In this document: piece by piece, positions 18,799 to 26,658 of the stretch
Numbering within the stretch: position 1 is the first letter of the stretch
How the letters are laid out: every line of letters starts with the position of its first letter
NCBI RefSeq assembly: GCF_041435095.1
Contig: NZ_CP108025.1
Location: 7,812,001 to 7,876,000, forward strand
From: Kitasatospora sp. NBC_00315
GTDB taxonomy: Bacteria; Actinomycetota; Actinomycetes; Streptomycetales; Streptomycetaceae
DNA: 64,000 nucleotides
Reading direction: 5' to 3'
Made by a program: the position numbers and the translations under genes
Notes under the pieces: model-generated
The model's database searches: none
What the model saw: the letters and a program-made list of their open reading frames with translations, nothing else
Told to the model about the DNA's origin: nothing

Positions 18799-21700
18799 AT
18801 GACGCAGAGCCTTACACCGCACAGCCCCACTCCGGAGAGTCTGGCACGCACGGCCCTCACGGTGTCGGAGCTCGTACCGGCGAGCCCCACGTCGTCGGCC
18901 GGGCCGACGACGGCCGCCCCGCTCGTCGACTCGCCACGTCCTGTCGCCGACCGGCCGCTCGCCGCCCCGCTCGTCGACTCGCCACGTCCCGTCGCCGACC
19001 CGCCGATCGCCGACCCGCCGCCGCCCGTGGTCGACCGGCCGCTCCCGGCCACGCCGCCGCCCGCCGACCCGACGCCGTCCCGGCAGCCGCCCGGCGCCCC
19101 GCGCGCGCTGTTCCCCGGCCGGGCCGCCCCCGAGCCGCGCACCCTGGTCGACATCCTGGACGCCACCGTCCGCACCCACCCGAACGAGGCCGCCCTCGAC
19201 GACGGCCGCACCGCGCTGACCTACCGCGCGCTGGCCGCCGAGGTCGAGTCGCTGCGCCGTCGCCTGGCCGCGGCCGGGATCGGGATCGGGGACCGGGTGG
19301 GCGTCCGGGTCCCGTCCGGCACCAACGACCTGTACGTCTGCATCCTCGCGGTCCTCGCCGCCGGCGCCGCCTACGTCCCGGTGGACGCGGAGGACCCGGA
19401 CGAGCGCGCGGCGCTGGTCTTCGGCGAGGCCGAGGTGGCCGCCGTCCTCGGCGCGGAGCGCTCGCTCACCCCCACCCCGGGCAACACGCCCTCGGTGCCG
19501 GGGCGCCCCGGCACCGGCGAGGACGCCTGGATCATCTTCACCTCCGGCTCCACCGGTAAGCCCAAGGGCGTCGCCGTCACCCACCGCAACGCCGCCGCCT
19601 TCGTGGACGCCGAAGCCGCGCTCTTCCTCCAGGAGGAGCCGATCGGCCCCGGCGACCGCGTGATGGCCGGCCTCTCGGTCGCCTTCGACGCCTCCTGCGA
19701 GGAGATGTGGCTCGCCTGGCGCCACGGCGCCTGCCTGGTCCCCGTGCCCCGCTCGCAGGTGCGCAGCGGCGCGGACCTCGGCCCGTGGCTGGCCGAGCAG
19801 GAGATCACCGTGGTCTCCACCGTGCCCACCCTGGCCGCCCTGTGGCCCGCCGAGGCACTGAACGAGGTCCGGCTGCTGATCTTCGGTGGTGAGGCCTGCC
19901 CGCCCGAGCTGGTGCAGCGGCTGGTCACCGAGGGCCGCGAGGTCTGGAACACCTACGGCCCCACCGAGGCCACCGTCGTCGCCTGCGCCTCGCTGATGAC
20001 CGGCGAGGGCCCGGTCAGGATCGGCCTGCCGCTGGACGGCTGGGAGCTGGCCGTGGTGGACGAGGCCGGCGCGCCCGTCCCGATGGGCGCCACCGGGCAG
20101 CTCGTGATCGGCGGTGTCGGCCTGGCCCGCTACCTCGACGCCGGGAAGGACGCCGAGAAGTACGCGCCGCTGGCCTCGCTCGGTTGGGAGCGCGCCTACC
20201 GCAGCGGCGACCTCGTGCAGGCCGAGCCCGAGGGCCTGCTCTTCCTCGGCCGGGCCGACGAGCAGATCAAGCTCGGCGGCCGGCGGATCGAACTCGGCGA
20301 GGTGGACGCGGCGCTGCAGGCGCTGCCCGGCGTCGCCGGCGCGGCCGCCGCCGTCCGCACCGCCCGGGGCGGCAACCAGCTGCTGGTCGGCTACCTGGTC
20401 GTCCAGGACGGCTGGGACCACGCCGCCGCCGTCGAGCGGCTGCGCGCCGAGCTGCCCGCCGCCCTGGTGCCACTGCTCGCCCCGGTCGAGTCGCTGCCGA
20501 CCCGCACCTCCGGCAAGGTCGACCGGGCCGCGCTGCCCTGGCCGCTGCCCGAGCTGGAGAACGCCGGCCCCACCGTGCAGCTCTACGGCACCGAGGCCTG
20601 GCTGGCCGAGCAGTGGAGCGAAATCCTCGGCGTGCCCGTCTCCGGCGCCCAGGACGACTTCTTCGCCATCGGCGGATCCAGTCTCGCCGCCGCCCGCCTC
20701 ACCACCCTGCTGCGCACCCGCTACCCGGCCGCCGCCGTCCTGGACATCTACCAGCAGCCCGTGCTGCGCAAGCTCGCCCGCCACCTGGAGCGCTCCGCGC
20801 AGGGGGACGGCAGCACCCGGGTGGTGGCGCCCGTCCCGGCCAGGGCCAAGATCCTCCAGCTTCTCCTGCTGGTTCCGCTGTTCACGCTGGTCGGCCTGCG
20901 CTGGACGACCGCCCTGCTGGCGTTCGGCAACGTGCTGGCCCTGGTCGGCGGCTACCCGTGGGCACCGACCGCCTCCTGGTGGCTGGTCGGCGCCGGAGCG
21001 CTGCTGCTGTTCAGCCCGCCCGGCCGGCTGGCGATCGCGGCCGGCGGCGCCCGGCTGCTGCTGCGCGGCCTGCGCCCGGGCAGCTACCCGCGCGGCGGCG
21101 GCGTCCACCTGCGGCTCTGGACCGCCGAGCGGCTGGCCGAGCTGAGCGGGGCCACCGCACTGTCCGGCGCCTGGCTGGTCCGCTACGCCCGCGCCCTGGG
21201 AGCCAGGGTCGCCCCGGAGGCCGACCTGCACTCGCTGCCGCCGGTCACCGGCATGCTCAAGCTCGGCCGGGGCTGCGCGGTGGAGGCCGAGGTGGACCTC
21301 TGCGGCTACTGGCTGGACGGCGACCGGCTGGAGATCGGCCAGGTCAAGGTCGGCTCGAACGCGGTGGTCGGCACCCGCAGCACGCTCTTCCCCGGGGCCA
21401 GGGTCGGCAAGCGGGCCGAGGTGGCGCCCGGCTCCGGGGTCACCGGCCAGGTGCCGACCGGCCAGCGCTGGGCGGGCGCCCCCGCCGTGAAGCTCGGCAA
21501 GGCCGACCGGAACTGGCCCAAGGCGCGTCCGCCGCGCCGGGCCGGCTGGGCCGCGCTGTACGGCGTCAGCGGCCTGGGGCTCAGCCTGCTGCCGGTGGTG
21601 TCGGGGCTCGCGGCCCTGGCCGTCGTCAGTGCCTTCGTCGACCCCGGGGCCGGCCTCGGCGCCGCCCTGCGCGGTGCGCTGCTCGCCGTCGTCCCCGCCA

Positions 21701-22923
21701 CCCTCGCCTTCGGCCTGACGTACGCGGTGCTGCTGGTGGCCGCCGTCCGGCTGCTCAGCCTCGGTCTGCACCCCGGCCACCACCCGCTGCACGGCCGGGT
21801 CGGCTGGCAGGCCTGGACGGTCAGCCAGTTGATGGACCTCGCCCGCGAGACGCTCTTCCCGCTGTACGCCGGCCTGATCACCCCGTTCTGGCTGCGCGCG
21901 CTGGGGATGAAGGTCGGCGTCGGCGCCGAGGTCTCCACCGTGCTGGCGCTGCCCAGTCTGACCACCGTCGGGGACGGCGCCTTCCTCGCCGACGACACCC
22001 TGATCGCCCCGTACGAACTGGGCGGCGGCTGGCTGCGGCTCGGCGAGGCCGAGATCGGCGAGCGGGCCTTCCTCGGCAACTCCGGCATGACCGCGCTGGG
22101 CCGCGCCGTCCCCGACCGGGGCCTGGTCGGCGTGCTGTCCGCCACCCCGAAGAAGGCCAAGAAGGGCAGCTCGTACCTCGGCATGCCGCCGATGCGGCTG
22201 CCGCGCTCGGCCGACGCCGGCGACCAGAGCCTCACCTACGATCCGCCGGCCCGGCTGCTCTGGGCCCGGGGCCTGGTCGAGGTCTGCCGGCTGCTGCCGG
22301 TGCTGGCCTCCGCCGCGCTCGGCGTGCTCACCCTGGCCGTGCTGGCCCGGCTCGCCGAGGGCTCGGTGACGCTCGCCGCGCTGCTGTCCGGGCTGGTGCT
22401 GCTCACCGCCGGTACCCTCGCCTGCCTGGTCTCCATCGCCGCGAAGTGGCTGCTGGTCGGCCGGTTCCGCGCGGTGGAGCACCCGCTGTGGAGCGGCTTC
22501 GTCTGGCGCAACGAGCTGGCCGACACCTTCACCGAGGTGCTGGCCGTGCCCTGGCTGATCGGCGCGGTGCCGGGCACGCCGGTGCTGAACCTCTGGCTGC
22601 GCGGCCTGGGCGCCACCATCGGCAGGGGCGTCTGGTGCGAGAGCTACTGGCTCCCCGAGGCGGACCTGGTCACTCTCGGTGACGCGGTGACGGTGAACCG
22701 GGGCTGCGTCGTGCAGACCCACCTCTTCCACGACCGGATCATGCGCATGGATACTGTGGTCCTCCACGAGGGCGCCACGCTCGGCCCTGGTGGGATCGTC
22801 CTGCCCGGCAGCACCGTCGGTGCCCGCAGCACGCTCGGCCCGGCCTCCCTGGTGATGCGGGCCGAATCCGTGCCGCCGGACACCCGCTGGCTGGGCAACC
22901 CGATCGAGGCCTGGCAGTCCTAG
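18799..22923 (+). CDS. Pls/PosA-family NRPS, probable epsilon-poly-L-lysine synthetase
   Basis: 1374 residues (characterised Pls is about 1319). After a Pro-rich 110-residue N-terminus comes an adenylation domain (about 115-580): FTSGSTGKPKG near 247, NTYGPTEATV near 384, YRSGDL, SGKVDR with the A10 Lys near 572. The carrier domain has DDFFAIGGSSL with the phosphopantetheine Ser at 628. From about 680 on there are membrane segments and hexapeptide-repeat-like soluble parts (VGSNAVVGTRSTLFPGARVG; ATLGPGGIVLPGSTVGARST), with no condensation or thioesterase domain. This is the Pls architecture for free-amino-acid polymerisation at the membrane. My manual GrsA-based specificity code is D-A-E-S-I-G-T-V-V-K, close to the lysine code as I recall it for bacitracin BacB. 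ATG 18799; GAGGAG lies 13 bases away, a little far. Confidence 0.88.
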   Translation: MTQSLTPHSPTPESLARTALTVSELVPASPTSSAGPTTAAPLVDSPRPVADRPLAAPLVDSPRPVADPPIADPPPPVVDRPLPATPPPADPTPSRQPPGAPRALFPGRAAPEPRTLVDILDATVRTHPNEAALDDGRTALTYRALAAEVESLRRRLAAAGIGIGDRVGVRVPSGTNDLYVCILAVLAAGAAYVPVDAEDPDERAALVFGEAEVAAVLGAERSLTPTPGNTPSVPGRPGTGEDAWIIFTSGSTGKPKGVAVTHRNAAAFVDAEAALFLQEEPIGPGDRVMAGLSVAFDASCEEMWLAWRHGACLVPVPRSQVRSGADLGPWLAEQEITVVSTVPTLAALWPAEALNEVRLLIFGGEACPPELVQRLVTEGREVWNTYGPTEATVVACASLMTGEGPVRIGLPLDGWELAVVDEAGAPVPMGATGQLVIGGVGLARYLDAGKDAEKYAPLASLGWERAYRSGDLVQAEPEGLLFLGRADEQIKLGGRRIELGEVDAALQALPGVAGAAAAVRTARGGNQLLVGYLVVQDGWDHAAAVERLRAELPAALVPLLAPVESLPTRTSGKVDRAALPWPLPELENAGPTVQLYGTEAWLAEQWSEILGVPVSGAQDDFFAIGGSSLAAARLTTLLRTRYPAAAVLDIYQQPVLRKLARHLERSAQGDGSTRVVAPVPARAKILQLLLLVPLFTLVGLRWTTALLAFGNVLALVGGYPWAPTASWWLVGAGALLLFSPPGRLAIAAGGARLLLRGLRPGSYPRGGGVHLRLWTAERLAELSGATALSGAWLVRYARALGARVAPEADLHSLPPVTGMLKLGRGCAVEAEVDLCGYWLDGDRLEIGQVKVGSNAVVGTRSTLFPGARVGKRAEVAPGSGVTGQVPTGQRWAGAPAVKLGKADRNWPKARPPRRAGWAALYGVSGLGLSLLPVVSGLAALAVVSAFVDPGAGLGAALRGALLAVVPATLAFGLTYAVLLVAAVRLLSLGLHPGHHPLHGRVGWQAWTVSQLMDLARETLFPLYAGLITPFWLRALGMKVGVGAEVSTVLALPSLTTVGDGAFLADDTLIAPYELGGGWLRLGEAEIGERAFLGNSGMTALGRAVPDRGLVGVLSATPKKAKKGSSYLGMPPMRLPRSADAGDQSLTYDPPARLLWARGLVEVCRLLPVLASAALGVLTLAVLARLAEGSVTLAALLSGLVLLTAGTLACLVSIAAKWLLVGRFRAVEHPLWSGFVWRNELADTFTEVLAVPWLIGAVPGTPVLNLWLRGLGATIGRGVWCESYWLPEADLVTLGDAVTVNRGCVVQTHLFHDRIMRMDTVVLHEGATLGPGGIVLPGSTVGARSTLGPASLVMRAESVPPDTRWLGNPIEAWQS
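18913..19008. repeat. 48-bp in-frame tandem duplication in the Pls N-terminus
   Basis: Two 48-bp units (18913-18960, 18961-19008) encode the 16-residue block AAPLVDSPRPVADRPL and the variant AAPLVDSPRPVADPPI. The repeat lengthens a disordered Pro-rich tail ahead of the adenylation domain. Confidence 0.9.
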
Positions 22924-22980
22924 CCCGTCCTCCGCACACAGGCACGTGTACTTCGCAGATCGCAGGGAGCGTACGAACCG

Positions 22981-24330
22981 GTGAGTCCCAAGCAGCAGAC
23001 GGTCCCCGGCGCGGACGCCTACTTCCCGGACCACGGCGACACCCGCTACCGGGTGCACCGCTACGAACTGGCCCTGGACTACCGGCCCGGCCCCAACCGC
23101 CTCGGCGGCACCGCGCGGCTCAGCGCGGTGGCGGGCGCCGAACCGCTGCGCGAGTTCGCCCTGGACCTCGCCGAGTTCCGGATCGGCCGCGTCCTGCTGG
23201 ACGGGCGGGCGGCGCAGTACACGCACCGGGCCGGCAAACTGCGGGTGCGCCCCGCCAAGCCGCTCGCCGCCGGCGCCGCCTTCACCGTCGAGGTGCAGTA
23301 CACCGGCAACCCCAAGCCGGTCCGCAGCCAGTGGGGCGGCCTCGGCTGGGAGGAGCTGACCGACGGCGCGCTGGTCGCCAGCCAGCCCGTCGGGGCGCCC
23401 TCCTGGTACCCGTGCAACGACCGCCCCGCCGACAAGGCGACCTACCTGGTGTCGATCACCACCCCCTCGCCCTACACGGTGGTGGTCGGCGGCCGGCTGC
23501 TCACCCGGACCACCCGCGCCAGCAGCACCACCTGGGTGTACGAGCAGGCCGCGCCCACCTCCAGCTACCTGGTGACCGTCTCGATCGGCCAGTACCAGGC
23601 GCTGCGGGTGACCGACCCCGACGAGGCCACCACCCCGCACCGCCCGGTGCCGCAGGCCGCCTACCTGCCCGTCCGGCTGCTGCCCGCGTTCACCGTGGAC
23701 TTCGGCCGCCAGCCGCAGATGATGCACCTCTTCGAGGAGGTGTTCGGCCCCTACCCCTTCGGGGAGTACGCGGTGGTGGTCGCCGACGAGGAGCTCGACG
23801 TCCCGGTCGAGGCCCAGGGCGTCGCGACCTTCGGCACCAACCACGTGGACGGTATACGCGGCTCGGAGCGCCTGATCGCCCACGAGCTGGCCCACCAGTG
23901 GTTCGGCAACAGCGTCACCGTCGCCGACTGGCGGCACATCTGGCTCAACGAGGGCTTCGCCAAGTACGCGGAGTGGCTCTGGGCCGAACGCTCCGGCGGC
24001 CGCACCGCGGCCGAGCACGCGGCCGCCGCGTACGCGACGCTCACCCGGCTGCCGCAGGACATGCGCCTCGCCGACCCCGGCCGCAAGCTCATGTTCGACG
24101 ACCGCCTGTACGAGCGCGGCGGCCTGACCGTGCACGCCCTGCGCTGCGCCCTCGGCGAGGACGCGTTCTTCCGGATGGTCAAGGACTGGACCGTGATCCA
24201 CCGGCACGGGGTCGTCAGCACCGCCGACTTCGTCGCCCACGCCGGGCACTACGCGCCCGCCCCGCTGGACGGCCTCTTCGACGCCTGGCTGTGGCAGGGC
24301 GCGTTGCCGCCGCTGCCGGTCGCCCGCTGA
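22981..24330 (+). CDS. M1-family zinc metallopeptidase (aminopeptidase)
   Basis: 449 residues. The gluzincin site is HELAHQWFGNSVTVADW with His301, Glu302 and His305, and the third ligand Glu324 in WLNEGFAKYAEW (HExxH-x18-E). A beta-rich N-terminal domain (residues 15-200) precedes it. The long C-terminal helical domain of E. coli PepN is absent, as in the shorter actinobacterial M1 group. There is no signal peptide. GTG 22981 lies 57 bp after the Pls stop, so the two are probably one operon. An aminopeptidase next to a poly-lysine synthetase could trim the polymer or limit self-harm. The family assignment is secure; that role is inference. Confidence 0.87.
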   Translation: MSPKQQTVPGADAYFPDHGDTRYRVHRYELALDYRPGPNRLGGTARLSAVAGAEPLREFALDLAEFRIGRVLLDGRAAQYTHRAGKLRVRPAKPLAAGAAFTVEVQYTGNPKPVRSQWGGLGWEELTDGALVASQPVGAPSWYPCNDRPADKATYLVSITTPSPYTVVVGGRLLTRTTRASSTTWVYEQAAPTSSYLVTVSIGQYQALRVTDPDEATTPHRPVPQAAYLPVRLLPAFTVDFGRQPQMMHLFEEVFGPYPFGEYAVVVADEELDVPVEAQGVATFGTNHVDGIRGSERLIAHELAHQWFGNSVTVADWRHIWLNEGFAKYAEWLWAERSGGRTAAEHAAAAYATLTRLPQDMRLADPGRKLMFDDRLYERGGLTVHALRCALGEDAFFRMVKDWTVIHRHGVVSTADFVAHAGHYAPAPLDGLFDAWLWQGALPPLPVAR

Positions 24331-24345
24331 CCCGTCCGCGGCCGC

Positions 24346-24364
24346 GGGGGCCGTTCGCGCCCCC
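24346..24364. terminator. Bidirectional terminator between M1 peptidase and MprF-like genes
   Basis: GGGGGC - 7 nt - GCCCCC hairpin in the 36 bp between the two convergent stop codons, next to a CCGCGGCCGCGG palindrome. Confidence 0.65.
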
Positions 24365-24366
24365 GG

Positions 24367-26538
24367 TCAGTGGCCGGACGACGGCACCACGAGCCTGGTG
24401 AAGTCCCGCAGGCCGGCCTGCGGCATGTAGGCCCGGGTCAGTGCCACGCCGATCCGGGGGAGGTCGGCCGGATCCCGGTAGATCAGGTGCATGGGCTCGT
24501 GGACGGGCTGGAACTTCGCCTTGAACGAGTGCAGGGAGCGGAAGCCGTAGTACGGCTCCAGGGCGGCGCCGAGCTGGTCCAGGAACCGCTCCAGGGTGCT
24601 GTCCGCCGTCGTCGCGCCGCGGGCCAGCGGCGCGCCCGACAGTGAGAGGAAGGTCGCGCCGTCGTCCCGGACGGCCAGGCAGGTGGACGCGATGAGGAAC
24701 TCCACCACCGGCCGGAACGATCCCTGCTTGCGCCGGCGCATCACGTCGAGGGTCCACCCGGTGGGGGTGCCGCCCTCCCCGTAGACGGGCATCCAGGAGG
24801 TGACGCCGTGCACCTCGCCGCCGGAGTCGGTCGCCAGGCCCACCCGGACGTGCCGGTCGAGCGCCTCGTCGACCCCGCCGAGGGTGAAGCCCATCTCGGG
24901 CAGCCCCATGTCGCTCACCCACTCCTCGGAGATGGCGCGTACCTGCGACAGCACCTCGGAGGGCTCGTCGGCCAGCGTGGTCAGCCGGTACGCCATGCCT
25001 TCCTTCTTGGCCCGGTTGAGCGCGGTGCGCACGTCCTGCCAGGACTTGCCGCGGAACTCCAGCCCCTCCAGCGGGATGATCGTGTCCTCCGCCACCTGGA
25101 CGTGCTGCCACCCCATCGCCCCGGCGTCCGTCGCGGTCCGCTCGGACGCCGAGAAGAGGCAGGGCACCAGACCGGAGGCGTCGCACATGCCGGCGAACTC
25201 CGTCAGCGCGGTCGCCCGGTCGGGCTCCCGTCCGACCGGGTCGCCCAGCGCGACCGCGACCCGCGCATGGGTGCGGTACGCCACGTAGGCCCGACCGTCG
25301 GCGGCCGCCAGGTAGGAGTTGTCCCGCCAGGTGGTCATCCAGGAGAGGTTGCTGCCGCCGTAGCGCCGCAGCAGGTCGCCGGCCTGCTCGCGGTCGAGGG
25401 CCCCGCCCGGGGCGGTCCGGCGCCGCCGCCGGCGCGAGGGGGTGCGGAAGGCGTCCCGCGCGGCGATCAGCAGCACCAGTTCCATGGTCCAGATGACCGC
25501 CTGCGGCATCAGCACCGGCAGCCCGGTGACCTCCACGTCGGCGTCGGAGACGAGCGAGATCACCAGCACCACGGCGACCAGCAGGCCCACCAGGACGTTC
25601 AGGACGGCGAAGGCGACGGTCCAGCGCCAGGCCACCCGGCTTCCCCGGCGCAGCCCGTTCACCAGCAACGCCATGACGGCCAGGCTCAGGATCAGGCCGA
25701 CGGGCGAGTCCGCGAGTCCGTGGGTGTCGCCCAGCGGGCCGTAGCCCGGCGCGAGCCAGACCACGATCTGGGTCACCGCCAGGACCACCAGGCCGGTCAC
25801 CGCGCCGAGCCGCCACTCGCGCCGGCTCGGCCTGCCGGTGCCGGCGGCCAGCTCGCCGGCCAGCCGCCGTCCGACGGCCAGGCCCAGTACCACCGCGAGG
25901 AAGTGCTCGACGTCGCTCAGCGTGCCCGAGTAGAGCAGCCAGATCACCGCGAAGGCGAGCAGCGCGGCCCGTAGCCGGCTGCGCCAGGGCGAGCGCAGGG
26001 CGGCGGACGCCGCCGCCCCGGCCGCCAGCGCTCCGGCCGAGAAACCGGTGTCCAGGTCGTGCGAGAGGTTGTACGCCCAGTCCCAGCCGGACTGCCGCAG
26101 TGCCAGCAGCAGGAGCGCGGCCCCCAGCGTGGCGGCCAGTTGCCCGGCGCAGCAGACCAGGGCGGCCCGCCCGGTGCCGAGGTGCCACTCCGTCCAGCCC
26201 ACCAGCAGGACCAGCCCGAGGACGATCAGCGCGTACTGCCAGGGCTCGGCCGCGAAGAACGCGCCGGTGACGAACGTCCACAGGCGTCCGGAGGTGAGCG
26301 ACGGCGTGCCGTAGGCGACCTGGGGATACCAGGACCTGTCCTGGGCCGCGCTCCACAGCGTGCCGGTGCCGAGCCCGACCAGCAGCACCGCGGCGACGAC
26401 GCCGCAGGTGAAAGGCAGTCGGGCCGCCGTCGGCGCGGCCCGTGTGCGCATCGCGCGGATGGTCGGCCGTAATCCGCGGGGCTGTTCGCCCTCGCTCCCT
26501 GACGTCGGCTTCGACCGCGTGCCGTCGGCGCTCTTCAT
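24367..26538 (-). CDS. Rhomboid-like membrane domain fused to an MprF-type aminoacyl-PG synthase domain
   Basis: 723 residues. The N-terminal half has two membrane blocks. The first (about residues 30-230) is rhomboid-like (LWTFVTGAFFAAEPWQYALI, then TEWHLGTGRAALVCCAG), but its clearest serine/histidine pair is not recognisable. More helices follow to about residue 370. The C-terminal 340 residues are the MprF/LysPG-synthase (DUF2156) GNAT-like domain: SWMTTWRDNSYL, GDPVGREPDRATALTEFAGM, FLSLSGAPLARG, YYGFRSLHSFKAKFQP. Such domains move an amino acid, usually Lys, from tRNA to phosphatidylglycerol, making the membrane less negative. It faces the Pls operon. ATG 26538 was chosen; GTG 26550 is an alternative. 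Confidence 0.8.
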   Translation of the reverse strand: MKSADGTRSKPTSGSEGEQPRGLRPTIRAMRTRAAPTAARLPFTCGVVAAVLLVGLGTGTLWSAAQDRSWYPQVAYGTPSLTSGRLWTFVTGAFFAAEPWQYALIVLGLVLLVGWTEWHLGTGRAALVCCAGQLAATLGAALLLLALRQSGWDWAYNLSHDLDTGFSAGALAAGAAASAALRSPWRSRLRAALLAFAVIWLLYSGTLSDVEHFLAVVLGLAVGRRLAGELAAGTGRPSRREWRLGAVTGLVVLAVTQIVVWLAPGYGPLGDTHGLADSPVGLILSLAVMALLVNGLRRGSRVAWRWTVAFAVLNVLVGLLVAVVLVISLVSDADVEVTGLPVLMPQAVIWTMELVLLIAARDAFRTPSRRRRRRTAPGGALDREQAGDLLRRYGGSNLSWMTTWRDNSYLAAADGRAYVAYRTHARVAVALGDPVGREPDRATALTEFAGMCDASGLVPCLFSASERTATDAGAMGWQHVQVAEDTIIPLEGLEFRGKSWQDVRTALNRAKKEGMAYRLTTLADEPSEVLSQVRAISEEWVSDMGLPEMGFTLGGVDEALDRHVRVGLATDSGGEVHGVTSWMPVYGEGGTPTGWTLDVMRRRKQGSFRPVVEFLIASTCLAVRDDGATFLSLSGAPLARGATTADSTLERFLDQLGAALEPYYGFRSLHSFKAKFQPVHEPMHLIYRDPADLPRIGVALTRAYMPQAGLRDFTRLVVPSSGH

Positions 26539-26658
26539 CGCTGTTGCCACCCGCCTCCGGCGCGCTCCCCGAGCCGGTCGGTCCGGCCCACGGGCCTCCC
26601 TCACCATCGTTGCCGCTGGCCCCGGGTTGCGCGAATCCTCGGCCGCGCCGGGAGCGGG

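Noticed and set aside
18568..24249. Minus-strand open frame of 1893 codons
   Set aside because: It is the shadow of the Pls and M1 peptidase genes, which have complete domain motifs on the plus strand; the minus frame is Gly/Ala/Arg-rich without family features.
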